Positions 1 through 12,460 of a stretch of 64,000 nt of DNA are shown here, piece by piece; the first letter of the stretch is position 1, and each line of letters opens with the position of its first letter. The notes beneath the pieces are model-generated. The model was given only the letters and a program-made list of their open reading frames with translations. It searched no databases and had not been told where the DNA came from. Source of the DNA: Vitis vinifera (lineage: Eukaryota; Streptophyta; Magnoliopsida; Vitales; Vitaceae). A program made the position numbers and the translations under genes. Location: the NCBI RefSeq assembly GCF_030704535.1, contig NC_081817.1, positions 449,001-513,000 on the forward strand, in the 5' to 3' direction.

Positions 1-2390
1 GTTGTCCAGAAGTATCAGGAAACTCCTGATCAACTTGATCTACTGGAATGTTGTCAACAGCTTGTGGAACTTCAACGACTGGTTGAACTTCAGTGATTGT
101 TCGTTCTACACCCGATTGTACTTGAGGGGTGTTATGAATAATAAACAATCTATCACTTGAAGTGGAAGGTTGAGACTCTGTATGATCAATATCAGAAACT
201 ATGTTTCTAAATTGATCGCTCCCACTGACCAAGTCATATTCAAGAAATTTAGCATTTCTCGATTCCACAATCCTAGTGCTGTGAGATGGACAATAAAATC
301 TGTACCCCTTAGACTTTTCAGCATATCCAATGAAATACCCACTAATAGTCCTTGGGTCCAGTTTCTTCTCTTGTGGATTATAAATTCTCACTTCAGACGA
401 GCATCCCCAAACGCGCATATGTCGCAAACTCGGTTTCCAACCTTTCAATAACTCAAATGGCGTCTTTGGGACAACCTTGGTTGGAACTCGGTTTAATATA
501 TACACAGCTGTCTTAAGTGCTTCAATCCATAAGAATTTAGGAAGTTTTGAGCTGCTAAGCATACTCCTCACCATGTCCAATAAAGTTCGGTTTCTTCTTT
601 CTGCTACACCATTTTGGTCTGGAGAACCAGGCATGGTGTATTGGGCAACAATCCCATGCTCTTGAAGAAACTTCGCAAATGGTCCTGGTGATTGTCCATC
701 TTCCAAGTATCTACCATAATATTCTCCACCTCTATCTGATCTCACAATCTTAATTTGTTTACCATATTGTTTCTCTACTTCTGCCTTAAAGACTTTAAAG
801 GCATCTAAAGCTTCATTTTTATTATGAAGTATGTAGAGATACATGTATCGTGAGAAATCATCTATGAAAGAGATGAAGTATTTCTGACCATGAGAGTCCA
901 TGTCAAGACTACATATATCAGTATGTATGATCTCTAGTATGGTGGAACTCCTAGTAGCACCTCTTTTTGACTTATTGGTCTGCTTACCCTTAATGCAGTC
1001 CACACAAGTCTCAAAGTCAGTAAAATCTAGAGTACTAAGTACCCCATCATTCACCAATCTTTTGATTCTATCTATGGAGATATGACCTAATCTCCGATGC
1101 CACAATGTAGAGGAATCCTCTTTTACAACACATCTTTTAATGCCAGTTTGGACATGTAATGAATTATGAGCGATATCATTTTGTAAGAATATACAATAAA
1201 GACCATCAGACAAGATACCATTCCTAACACATTCAGATTTATAAATCAAACTGAAAGATGTTTCTGAAAAATGAAAGGAATATCCAAACGGTACAAGTCT
1301 AGAAACTGAAATCAAGTTTCGTGAGAAACTTGGTACATAAAAGGTCCTTTGCAATTCCAAAACAAAACCACCATATAAAGTTAAATAACATGTCCCTATT
1401 GCTTCCACATGCGAGCCCATCTTGTTTCCGGATAAGATGAATTGCTCACTTGTCACTGGCTTCCTTAGGTTTTGCATACCCTGCAAGGAATTTGAAATGT
1501 GGATTGTAGATCCAGAATCAATCCACCATGTGTTGGTGTTTACATTAACCATATTAGATTCATAGCAAACAAATGAGGTAGGGTTACCTTTCTTCTCAAG
1601 CCAATTCTGAAATTTCAGACATTTCTTCTTAACGTGTCCTTTCTTTTTACAGAAAAAACACTTTTCGTCTTTCTTAATGTCAGATTTGGGAGGAATTTGT
1701 TGTTTTCCTTTCTGACTAGCTTGAGATTTTCCTTTCTTTCCTTTCCTTTGCGTCACCAGCATGGCACTTTCTCCCTGTTCCATCAATAACCTTCCTTCCT
1801 CTTGAACACACATGGTCATCAATTCATTGATAGACCACTTATCCTTATGTGTGTTGTAAGAGATTTTGAAAGGTCCATACTGAAGTGGAAGAGTGTTAAG
1901 GATAAAGTGCACCAAGAAAGATTCAGACATTTCTACCTCGAGTTTCTTCAATTGAGCCACAATGTCCCTCATCTCCATGATATGTTCACGCACACCTCTT
2001 ATACCGGTGAGCTTCAGGGATGTGAACTTCATAATTAGGGTGCTTGCCAAGGCTTTATCTGAAGTGACGAATTGCTCGTCAATAGCCTTTAACAATTCAC
2101 GGACATTCTCATGTTGCTCGATTGAACCACGTATACCAGCACTGATTTTTGTCTTAATGTACATCACGCTAAGGCGATTAGATTTCTCCCAGCGTTCGTA
2201 CAATAAAATTTGTTCAGGTGTGCTGGTATCAGTGATCTTATGCGGTTCATCTTTCCTTATAGCATAATCTATGTCCATGCACCCTAATTGAAGAAGAATT
2301 CTCTCCTTCCATATCTTAAAGTTATCTCCTCTAAGTTCGGGAACCTCACAACGAATATCAGATATGCTAGGTAAAACTGCACAAAAGGAT
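1..2390 (-). CDS. Copia gag-protease-integrase polyprotein, partial (C-terminal part off window)
   Basis: The minus frame appears open from about 2387 down to base 1. In order it shows a UBN2-type gag (about 2340-1750), a CCHC zinc knuckle (CX2CX4HX4C, 1660-1619), the protease DSG triad (1519-1511), a GAG-pre-integrase segment with WHRRLGH (about 1110-1060), and an integrase core. In the core [16 protein letters not shown] and NGVAERRN supply the three acidic D-D-E residues. There is no ATG at the head of this frame: an in-frame TAA lies at about 2390-2388, and an intron-acceptor-like TTTTGTGCAG lies immediately before the coding part. The first codons may therefore come from a spliced leader exon. 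The frame has no stop inside the window, so an ORF caller that requires one would miss it. Confidence 0.88.
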
Positions 2391-3990
2391 TACAAGCTTA
2401 TTAAAAATTTGAGGCTTTAATATAAATTCATGCTTTACCAATGTAGAACATGCTTAAAATTGAATCTAATTTTATTAAAAATTGCCTGTGGGCTAAATCT
2501 TTAATTTAATAAGATTCATTATCTTTATGATAGACTTTATCAAACTATTTTATTAAATCATGAAATTTATTCTAAATATAGTTTGATATTTTCTGTCTAT
2601 AATCTTTATGATAAACTTATTAAATTAATTCTTCCTAACTCCTGTGGGTAAATTAGAAAAAATTAATTTTAATATTTTATCCTAATTAATTATATAAATA
2701 TAATGAAAACCCTGTGGGGTAAAACATCATATTTATATAGTTAATTACAATTAATGTCCATAATGCGATCCTTATTAATATATAATTTTTTTATATAATT
2801 AAGGATGCTGTGGCTATTCCTTAATTATTTAAAAAATCATATAGTTTCACTAGACATTAAAACTATATGATATAATTTTAATATATCTAACTAAATTTTA
2901 GGCAACAATTGCATGTATTAAAAACTACAACTTTAATTTAGGCTACAAACATATAAAGCAGTATATAATTATTTATTTTGCATGTATAAAATTTACATGA
3001 TAATTTTAAAGGTATGAATGAGTGCCTAAATACAAATAAAACACAATCAATTCCATGCCCAATATAGTTAAAATAAAAAATTCAAATCGGGCCAAAAAGA
3101 GCATAAACTGGCCCAATTTTTACATTTATACATGGCCTAACATTTAATGTCTTTTATCTTTGCAAAATGGGCCACTGTCCATGCTTTGAATCCAATGGGC
3201 CCAATAGCCAGTTATTTAAAAACCCATAACCTTAGTGGAGCCCCATCTTATTTTATGATTTCTCACTATTTTAATATCACCTGCAACCCAAAAACCCAAG
3301 ATCCTATTTTTCTGCCACTTAGTGGACTGCTTCAACACCGGCAGCGACGTTCTCGCCGCCACCCACGTGGACTGCACCCTTGCTGGATGCAGTCCAAGCC
3401 ATGAAGCCGTCTGCAGTGCTTCAACACGGCGTGTGAACGACGACTTGCAGCCCAAAAAAATGGCGTTTCCAATGGCGCCTGAACGGCGCTGAGATGGTGG
3501 CTAAGGTGCGCCTTAAATGGAGCCTGAACGATGCCTAGTAACAGCGCTTGAACGGCGCTGGTTGTAGCCCCAAAAAATGGCACTTCAACGCGCTTGAATG
3601 GCGCCTGAAAATTGGTGCTACAATGGCGCATGTTGCAGTCCAGAAAATTGCATTTCAACGCGCCTGAAAATTGGCGCTGGTATGGCGCTGCAATGGGGCT
3701 GGTTGCAGCCCCAAAAATGGCAGCTGAACAGCGCCAGGTATGGGGCCTGAAGCGCATCTAAAATGGCACCTGAAACGGAGTCACTGGTGCGCCTGAAAAT
3801 GACGCCTTAATAGCGCTGCTGGAGCGCCAGAAAATGGCATCTTTTGAACGCCTGTAATGGCCTTTTTTATAAATGAATGATGCCAACTATATATATGGAT
3901 CTCCAGTAACAATCGTTTAAATAATTATCAATAGATCATAAAACAAGAATTTTTCACTCGGAAATCATACAAAGCAGAGGCAAGATTTAT
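2391..3990 (-). other. Copia 5' leader: AT-rich stretch plus GC-rich repeats
   Basis: This is the stretch between the primer-binding site and gag. Positions 2400-3130 are very AT-rich and contain a recurring short motif of the form CCTGTGGG(G)TAAA on the plus strand, near 2488, 2642 and 2710. Positions 3330-3850 are abruptly GC-rich and built from degenerate copies of a roughly 70-bp unit full of GGCGC. I see no convincing protein. The AT-rich part may be an intron whose acceptor is at about 2374, just before gag. Function unknown. Confidence 0.55.
3443..3733. repeat. Degenerate ~70-bp GC-rich repeats in copia leader
   Basis: Copies start near 3443, 3560, 3630 and 3699. Each opens with a GTTGCAGCCCCAAAAATGGC-like sequence followed by GGCGCCTGAA/GGCGCTG-like text. 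Copies two to four are about 70 bp apart; the first is offset by about 117 bp. The divergence among copies suggests an old internal amplification. Shadow ORFs on both strands are by-products of the repeat. Confidence 0.6.
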
Positions 3991-4003
3991 GGCTCTGATA
4001 CCA
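3991..4003 (-). other. Primer-binding site (initiator Met-tRNA)
   Basis: Reads TGGTATCAGAGCC on the minus strand, complementary to the 3' end of plant initiator methionine tRNA. It lies two bases inside the LTR end at 4006, as expected for minus-strand DNA priming. Confidence 0.9.
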
Positions 4004-4005
4004 AA

Positions 4006-4380
4006 TGTTAGAAATTTACATGCTATATTCGATTCCAATATGCTTGCAACATGAATCAAAACCGAAAAGACTAAGAATAGTCTACTTACCTCCAGCCATT
4101 GTAGTTGGTTTCAAAAACCCAGATTTCCAAACTCTGATCTCTCCTTTTTTAGATGGTGTTTTTTCTGAAGATAATAGCAGAGTGAGTTCGGGACCATTTT
4201 CTGAAAAAATTTATAACAGTGGCTTCCATCAAACCACGTTGCCTCTTGCCACCATGTTGAGCAGTTGGTGGAACGTGCTCCTTAATCGTAGCGGAAGTGA
4301 GATGGTGGAAGACGTGGTCAAAGTGTTGGACCATATCATGAAGTGAGAACGTGTGAACTCACACGTGTATTCAGCTTACA
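4006..4380 (-). repeat. 5' LTR of the copia element
   Basis: On the plus strand it begins TGTTAG and ends CTTACA, a near-perfect terminal inverted repeat with TG...CA ends, directly next to the primer-binding site. The outer end at 4380 is inferred; the matching LTR and target duplication are off the window, so the length of 375 bp is provisional. It contains a GTGTGA...TCACAC hairpin near 4350-4370. ORFs crossing it are not genes. Confidence 0.65.
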
Positions 4381-4790
4381 TGAGATGTTTGCCTATTAGT
4401 TTCTTGTTTATCTCAGGTATACATGTCTAGAACAACTTTGAATATTCAGTTTTCAGTTTTACCTGGCCATCTATATATACTATGGTAGTGTTTCATGTCC
4501 GGATTCCTACTGGCTACGGATATGTGATATTTTGGGTGCAAGATCATTTCTCAATGGATGTTGGTTAAATTGTGACAGTTAAATCCTTCTAGAGTTTCTG
4601 TTCTTGAATGTACTGCAGAGAAATCTTCCACTCCCCACTTTCAGGACAGGAGTTTTTGTTCCACTTTGTTGGGTAAAGTAGTCGTCTTTAGGAAAACTAA
4701 ATATTGGAAGATGGAAATACATCATTCATAACGAGTTGCATTGTTTTTAGTAGTAGTGAAGTCTTCAATTATTACCTTAAACTTTTCCAG
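4381..4790. repeat. NLR-unit 3' flank (copy 1)
   Basis: Positions about 4485-4655 match 21260-21430 closely in the same orientation, including the shared words ACTATGGTAGTGTT, GACAGTTAAATC and CTATCTTCCACTCCCCACTT (here AAATCTTCC). This is non-coding DNA carried along with the NLR duplication unit, upstream of the GDSL exon. No gene of its own is seen. Confidence 0.7.
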
Positions 4791-5004
4791 AGATGGGGTT
4801 CACTTATCTGCTGAGGGAAGCAAGACAGTTGTGGAGGAGATACTGAAGCTGTTGAAGGAAGCTGAATGGGGGGCAAGTCTACGCTGGAAGTCCTTGCCCG
4901 TTGAATTTGGAGATGATTTCCCATATGATCTTGTGGCTTTTGATGGAATGACCACCTTGAATCCCTCGGAATGGACTTTCCACAGGGCGATTCAATGGGG
5001 CTAA
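4791..5004 (+). pseudogene. GDSL esterase/lipase (CPRD49/IAH1-like), last exon only, fragment 1
   Basis: An acceptor (CTTTTCCAG at 4782-4790) precedes a 70-residue frame starting DGVHLSAEGSKTVVEE and ending in TFHRAIQWG then TAA. It matches the C-terminal exon of SGNH-hydrolase esterases of the CPRD49/isoamyl-acetate-hydrolysing type. The DGVH motif carries the catalytic Asp and His of block V, both kept. The Ser (block I) and oxyanion blocks II-III are absent from the window, so no enzyme can be made from this copy. It faces NLR-A (convergent) and has a sister at 14.3 kb. Confidence 0.82.
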
Positions 5005-5830
5005 GTTACCAACCCATCCTTTGCCTATGTTTCCTAGATGGGAATACTCCCCCAAAAGTAACACACAACCAATATGCATCTTCATTGCCCAGGACATGCA
5101 CACACAGAGAGAGAGAAAAAAAAAAGGAAATAGGACAGAACTTGAGATTGACAGATGAATATCTACATATTTTATAGTGCTATTGCTCATTGGAAGTGAC
5201 CAAATATGTGTAATTAAAGTAATTGTTATGTACAAGGCTGCATTACATAATTCATCCCAGTATATAGGTGCAGTTCAATTGTTTGATTTACTGTCTAGTG
5301 GTTGGTAGCTCCCCACTCTTGTTCTATGCTATGAAGATGATGTTAGAAAAATGGCGGTTTCCCTTTTTCTTTTTCTGGATCAGCATATGGAAGCACAAGC
5401 TGCTTAAAAAAAAAAAACCAAAGAAACAAGGGGGAATTTTATTGAAATATCCTTTTTTTTTGGCACACAACATGACCACAAATGCAGAGTCACAACCATC
5501 AGAAACAATACCAGATTCAGTCATAAACAAGTCAACACACCAATTGAAAAGAAAGAAAGAAAAAAAAAATCGTTGGAATATTGTGTTCAGATCAAATAAG
5601 AGTCTAATATCATGTAGTAGCACGCTTAATATACTTGATAAGACAGTAACGGAGCCGCATCCAGGATGTATAACATGCATGATTCAGTGAAAGGTGGAGG
5701 ACTCCGTCATTATTCCAACTAGGCTGCTTGCTAACAAGTAACAATTGCCATTTACCATTACTTCTCCATAATCCATGCCCATTGGACTGAATCTGCAACC
5801 CAAGTTTTTCTTCATGGGTTTCTGCCTCTC
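5005..5830. repeat. NLR-A downstream flank shared among cluster copies
   Basis: About 5260-5600 is repeated with changes at 14590-14900, 21480-21740 and 42460-42640. Shared words include GATGCAGTTCAATT, GAAGATGATGTTAGAA and the CAACACACCAATTAAAAG area. On the minus strand 5838-5700 corresponds to the short terminal exon and 3' UTR of the NLR genes. Small ORFs here are not conserved between copies and are left out. Confidence 0.65.
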
Positions 5831-7954
5831 TTTAGATACTCACCCATCCCTTAAACATGGAATCATAGTTAGAAGGACTTCTAAAATTATCTGTTAATAA
5901 AAGATATTGAAATAGAAGGGCTGTTGAAATTAATGGAAAGTTTGAAGAGAGCAGTAATTTTGAATAAACAAACAAATAGTTGAATAATAATATGATGTGA
6001 AGGAATTTTTGGGGAGAATGAAAATCTGTAGTCATGCAGTTGGTGGATAAAAATTGAGTGATTGCCAATTGTTTTCTAACGTGTTTGTATACGTGGAAGG
6101 AGAAAAGAAAGAGTAGAAATAAATGACTTACCAATAATTCATGAATGAGATGGAGGGCACGTGTCGGACTTTGTAGAAATCCTCCCCTTCTATTCCATTT
6201 ATCACTTGAAGCCTCTGCATGAATTCATTGGGCACAGACCCAATTTCCAATATCTGAAGCGTAGTGATATATATCAACCCTTCAGGAACCATTTCCAATG
6301 ATAAGCATGCGTCAATCGATAAATGCTTTAGACTAGGCATTGCACTTTTGTCCACCCACAACCTTTTTAAGGCATAGACAGCGAAAAGTTGCAAATATTT
6401 GAGTTGAGGGAACCCATTTGCAGAGAAAACCATTTCCTCCCCAGAGTAAAAATTAGAGCATAAGTACAGGCCGGGTTGTCAAGTTAAGAAGCTTCTCCAG
6501 AATTGGCATCGGATCCTGTCTTAGGCGAGACTCCCACAAGGTTAACTTGGTGAGGTTCGGAGGCAAGTGGTGGTGCTCAGGTAGATTGCTTATTGCTCCT
6601 CCTAGGTATAGCTTATAAAGATGTTGACATATCGATAATTGCCTCAGATCTGTTTCTTCCATGGTGGCCCTTACTTCATCCAAAACCAAGGACTCAAGGT
6701 TGTTTGAAATGGGACAGGAGGGATTGAGGATCATCACAAACTCTTTAAAGCTTTTGATATTTTTTATCAGCAATTTCCTAAGCTTGGTCAACTGGGCCAA
6801 ATCTTGTACATCCCATTGTTCTCCATCAAAGTTTTTTAGTGTCTCCAAGTTGCTTAGGTTGTCCCATTGCACCTTACTATTATCCACCTTAAGCTCTAGA
6901 GGAAGGTAGAGATGCCTTAGCCATTTCATCCTTCCTATCACTTTATTTATTCCAAAACAATTTATCGGTTGACCATCGACACAGTAAAATCGTAAATCCA
7001 ATGTTTGGATACAACCTAAATTTCTTATAGATGATGGGAAACTTGGCAAAGAAGCAAATTTTAAACTTAAGTACTTCCAGTGTATTAGGTTGCCTAATGC
7101 CTTAGGTATATTTTCTTCCAAAATAAGTTCCTCAAGACTTAACACTCTTAATAATTTGAAGTTCTTCCAGTCAGTCTTTCTCAGCACCCAGGGGATTACC
7201 GATGAATCTCGCATACTGAATATTAGCAGAGACCGAAGGTGTGTACCATTTTGTGGGTTCAAATTGACATAGCTATTGGCATCTTCATCTTCATTTTTAG
7301 ACGGTAGTCTAGCCTCTTCAACACTCTCTAAAGGACCGCATTGATCCAGATATATGGCACGTCTTCGGACTTTATTTGAGGTGCGTGTTGTTGGCATGGA
7401 AAATGAAAATGTCTCCATCTGCTGAAGATTGACAATCTCAAGAAAATTTTCTTCCTGTGCCTTTGACAAGCATAAATCTCGCATAAGGTCATGTAGTCGG
7501 CAAGTATTGACTCTTCCATTTGAACTCCTTCTTCCTACTTGAACCATACACCTTCCAATTAGCTCATCGAGATACCCTTCTGCAACATCCTCCGATGTTT
7601 CTTCTCCCACTCGTGACACAATCCCTTCGGCCACCCACATTTGTACCAAAGTTTTTGTGTGTATTTCGTGGTCCGCAGGGAAATGGCCCAAATAGAGGAA
7701 ACATGATTTTAATTGGTATGGAACATCTTGGTAGCTGAGAGCTAACACATCCGACACTCCACTACCTTGCTGCTCGTATTTGTCTTTTCCTTTTCTCAAG
7801 TATGATTTAGTATGTTTATGAACCCTTTCCCATTCATAGGTATGGTGTTTTGTAGCCAGAAGTCCTCCAAGCACAACAATCGCCAGTGGCAAACCTCCAC
7901 AACATTTAGCCATTTCCTTTCCCAACAACTCCATCTGGTTAATAGTGGTCGGAT

Positions 7955-10900
7955 CTAGAAAATCATAAGAAATTGATTAAGAACATTATGGTAAGCATTC
8001 TAATGAGGGTAATGCAATTTAGCATAAAAATCTCATGTAGCATAAAAAGTAACCAATTTACAAGACTTTCTTTGTGTTTCTCTTTCTTATACAACATATA
8101 CTAGTTCACCAATCTTCTAAATAGTTTTTGTAAAATTACACCATTTTAATAGATAAATTATACAATTACTCATCCATAACTCACAAAAAGTTGGAAAAAA
8201 ATTCAAAGTCCTGCCATGAACATGGGCAACATAACCTATGAGCTCAAATTGGTCTCATGTTTTAATACGTAACCCTAATTTCAATTTATTATTAGACCAA
8301 GGTTTTTTAACTTATGTTTTGATGATAACAAAATAAGGATTAGATTTAACGTTTTCTAATTTAGTGAATTAGACAAGAAGATTTCCATAGAACTATCTTG
8401 TAGAAGATATATGGAGAAAAGAGAATATCAAGAAGGTTTACATAGATCATTTTTAGGTTACTTTTATGTAAGATTGTGGTTTGTACTAAGTTAGGAATGC
8501 ATATTATTATTAAAGCACCTAACATGTCAAAACTCATCCAATTGATTTCAAACGGGCCTTGAATCTTTTCAAAATTGGATGAAGAATTTTTCTAAATAAA
8601 AACTACAACTGATTAGTGTTATTCATGGCTTAAAAAGTTTTCAAAATGTTAAGGAGTTTATCTTGTTTGGTTTCCTCAAGAATTTTATGTTAAAGATGCA
8701 AAAGTTTCACAAATTATGGAACTCACTTATGTTTTTTTTTTTTTTCAAAATAAATATAATAGGTTAAAGATATAGAAATAGATATAATAGCATCTCCCAA
8801 TATAAATAGGTTAAAGATATATTGCCACTCCTAGAAATTACTTATGAAGGCACCAACCAAGTAAAATAATTTAAGATAAGTATCTTTGTGAATAATTATG
8901 ATTTGTTTTCAATGAAAAATTTTGAATCCATTGGTGAGATGTTTACTAAGTTTGTGAAGATTATAAATGAACTTCATGGTTTGGGAAAGACCTTCATTGA
9001 AGTGGAGAAAGTCAAAGATTTTGAGGTTTTTATCAAAATAGTGTGAAGCTAAGGTGATCGCCATCCAAGAAGTTAAAGATCCCACCACACTACCTCTTAA
9101 AGAACTAATTAGGTCACTTATGACTCATGAGATACGCATGAACAAGCATCAAAGAGTTAAAGAAAAGAAGAAATATGATATTGCATTCAAAGCTTTACCA
9201 ATTGACGATAAAGAGGGGGAAAGTGAAGATGAAAACTTTGATCTCATTTCTAAGAAGTTTATGAAGTATATCAAACCTAAGAAGATCAAGGGAGGGAGAC
9301 TTTATCCAAAGAAGGATAAAATGATTTTTGCCAAAGAAAATGAAGTTTTGAAAAAAAAAGAAAAAAAAAAAAAAGAATGACTCATATCCTCTCTTGAAAA
9401 ATTTCCAATGGAGAAGAGATTTTCAATATGATTTAGTAAATCGAAAAATGTATTTTTGATGAGAAGGGATAAGGTTACAAGCCTCATAAAAGTGAAAAGT
9501 ATTATAAAAATTATTTTGTGAAAGAGACTTTAAAAAGTAATCTAAGCACCATTTGTAATTTTTATGGGGAGGAAGTTATTTTAGTTGTAATTGTCCTTTA
9601 ATGTCATATTTAGTTATGAAATCATCAAACAAGAGGGTTGTCTTCTTTTTGTCTCTTTTTTCTTAATGATTTAGAATAACGTAAGTAGTTTGATGTAGGA
9701 AAATGTCTAGGAGTTTACATTTTAGGATTTAGATAACATTGGTGTTGGTATATTCTTTTTATTAGTTATTAGAATCCAGATAAAGGAGCTTGTATTGATT
9801 GGATACGAAAAGATAAGACTACTTATTTTTTTGTACTTTGCTAGGTAAAGTAGATCAAGAAAAAAACGTGTTTAACAATGTTAAGAATGTTTAGTTTATA
9901 ATGAAATTTACTAAAGATTTTTGTTTTATATTTGATTGATAATCATATTATAAAGTGGAAGATATTTTAGACATTTGCATCAAGCTCAAACTTCCTTCTT
10001 CCATACGTGCTTCTCCAGAAGAACACACTAGAATAAGAGGTAGAAATTCATTAGTGGCATATTTGATCAAATGGGTAATTTTCTCACCTATTACAAATCC
10101 CATACTACCCCCCATAAACTGAAATTCCATAACTCTGCTATGGGAATACCATTTAAATTGGAATCTGCAATGGATACAAATGTTGAATTCCAAAGGAGAA
10201 AAATGATAACCTTTTAGGAACAAAAAAAAATATGAGTATTAAAGTTACTTAAATATGATTTGTAGGGATCCAACCAATAAGAAAAGAAGATACGCTTACC
10301 TTGAAACAATGTAAAAAGAGGGATTATTGACATTGAGAATTTATTGGTAATGATATCTCTCCTAAATTTAAAATGCCTTAATTTGAATATCAATTTGCAA
10401 AGTATAAATCATTGATTTTTTTTTTTTTTAAAAAAAAATCATCTTTTGATTTATCATTTGAATGCAAGTGCTTAATATTTTTCAAATCAAAAGAAAAGTC
10501 TTTGGAAAAACTTGATTTACTTTGATGATGAAGCAATTTTTGTTTTTGATTTATAAAACCTTTTTTGCTGAGAGATTGTAAAAGTGATGATGAGTTAAGG
10601 ATTGAAGAAGAATATTGATAAAACTTGACTTCACAACAAGGAAAAATGGAAAAGAATGGAAGGCCAAATGAAAAATAAAAGAAAACTCTACATTAAAGAG
10701 AAAAAGCAAATAAAGAATCTTAAAAGGATTAAAGATAACACCACTTATCATCAAAGAACGAAATTAATTCAAGAGGGGTAAAAGTCTATGTTCTTATCTT
10801 AGAAATACTTGATTTCTTTTTCTTTTTTGCTATTTTATCCTTTTGATTTAAAATTTTCATGAGGCAAAATAGATAATATTTTGAATTATGATCATGCATA

Positions 10901-11708
10901 GAACAATCTTTAATAATCTCATCAAATGGATAATAATTGCTAGCATAAGGCTGAGATAAAAAAAGAAGATATAATTTATGAAACCTTAGGAAATATAAAA
11001 TGCTTATGTGCTTGCATGTTTCAATAATCTACCCTATGCATGCTTATTGTTGCATTATTTTTGTAAATGAAATTGCATATATTGCCAATTTTCTCATTTC
11101 CTTTATATTTTTCCAAATCATGTTTTGTCTTGTATGCATTTGATCTTAAACTTTTACTAGCAAGTTTATTCAAATTGTAACCTTATAAGATTGCTTGAGT
11201 GTGGGGATTGCATGAGGGGATTTGCCAAGCATGGGATAATATTTGAGGACTTTAGTGTTAGACATCTCTTGAAAAGGTTCATTGGAACTATAATTTAATT
11301 GTAAAAGTTTGAAGGTTTTGTTTTGATTGAAAAGCCTGGGAATAGTGGAACCCAAATTTCATTTGGAGTTTGATGAAAATGGATGTAAGTAGGGTTACGT
11401 TGAACCACTATTATAAAATCTAGTTTAAAATTTCTCTACCAGTTCTCTCTTTATTTTATATACAATTATTAATTCATCATGTTTTCTATGTATTTCTTAA
11501 ATAGCCATTTGCATTCATCTAAAATCATATTTGTAAAAACAGGAGAAAGAAACCAGTACCCAATTCATCTCCCTCTTGAGTATTCACCTAGGTTGGTTTA
11601 GCATAAACCTAACATTTACTTCTCATCGTGACAGTCCAATGTTGTAGCTATGAAATCTAATTGGAAAGGAAAATAATAGAAAATGCTTTTGGATGTGTTG
11701 AAAAATAC
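7955..11708. other. NLR-A intron 1, expanded by transposon-derived DNA
   Basis: The intron is bounded by GT (11708) and AG (7955) on the minus strand. It holds an LTR-like start (TTTTGATGATAACAAAAT near 8315), a copia gag relic (8910-9380), long poly-A/T runs (for example 10420-10438) and otherwise AT-rich DNA with no coding signal. From about 9700 to 11600 I see nothing further that can be named. Confidence 0.6.
8910..9380 (+). mobile_element. Copia gag (UBN2-type) relic
   Basis: Translation gives FESIGEMFTKFVKIINELHG, then after a stop IAIQEVKDPTTLPLKELIRS and LMTHEIRM. This is the familiar late-gag segment of plant copia elements, followed by a lysine-rich stretch ending in poly-A. It is on the plus strand, opposite to NLR-A, and interrupted by at least one stop (TGA near 9042). 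It is a degenerate relic, not a gene. Confidence 0.7.
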
Positions 11709-12455
11709 CTCTCTTATCATCTCTGGGGAATGCTTTGGTTCGAAGAAGCTCCCAACTCTTCTCCTCAGATAAAAGCTCTGGTTGGTACAAAAAGCCTTGT
11801 GGATCCGCATATGAAGCCACTGCTTGGATCCGAGTGGTGAGCAGTATTTTACTACCCGCCTTATGCAGTGGAAAGGCAGGTTTTAGATTCTCCCAGTCTC
11901 CTATTTTCCACATATCATCCAGAATCAAAAGACATTTCTTTTCCTCTTGAATTTTATACACGCTCTCGAATAGCTCCTCATCCCTCATGTTGCGGATTTT
12001 CTTTTTGTGCTCTTCATTAGCAGAGGTGAGCTGGATCAATATTCCTTGTACAACATCTCTGACATTGAAGTATTGAGATATGGAACTCCAAGCAACATGG
12101 TCAAAATGGCGCCTAACATGAGCATGATGATAAACCTTCTTGGCAAGAGTGGTCTTTCCCAGACCCCCCATGCCGTATATGGAAACAACCGAGCATATCT
12201 TGTCTGGTTTCATCAACTGTTCCACCAAAATCTCCACGCCATCCTCCACCCCAACTGCATCTTCATCGACAACATGGGAGTAAGCCCTCCTAGGCAATCG
12301 TTGGCTCTCAGTTCTGAAACCAGAGCCTTCTCCTTCTGCTATGCTCCTTATGTTATAGCTTTGTAAACTTGCAGTCAGACGGGAGATTCTGCTTTTTATG
12401 GCGTCAATCTCTGTCCCAACCTCATGGAGTGCTTTAAAATCTGATAAGAAGCAAG

Positions 12456-12460
12456 CATAC
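12456..12460. repeat. Target-site duplication CATAC (left copy; right copy 13062-13066)
   Basis: An identical pentamer on both sides of the solo LTR; within the NLR reading frame the pre-insertion site read AAG AGG TAT GCT on the minus strand. Confidence 0.9.

Larger units (their letters stand above)
1..4380 (-). mobile_element. Ty1/copia LTR retrotransposon, 5' half (continues past left edge)
   Basis: Read on the minus strand the order is LTR (4380-4006), primer-binding site (4003-3991), a 1.6-kb leader, then an open gag-protease-integrase frame that leaves the window at base 1. This gag-PR-INT order is that of Ty1/copia. Reverse transcriptase, RNase H and the second LTR would lie to the left and are not visible. 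The element sits in the 3' flank of NLR-A: the DNA just right of it (from about 4475) is the duplicated NLR/GDSL flank seen again near 21.26 kb. Because the frame is open and the binding site perfect, the insertion looks fairly young. Confidence 0.88.

Noticed and set aside
3332-3757. 141-codon minus-strand ORF in the copia leader
   Set aside because: Composed of the GC-rich repeat; low-complexity product, no domain; treated as repeat by-product.
4005-4346. 113-codon plus-strand ORF
   Set aside because: Lies inside the copia LTR and has no protein-family resemblance; a chance ORF.
5268-5690. 140-codon plus-strand and 118-codon minus-strand ORFs in the NLR-A flank
   Set aside because: The frames are not preserved in the homologous flanks at 14.6, 21.5 and 42.5 kb.
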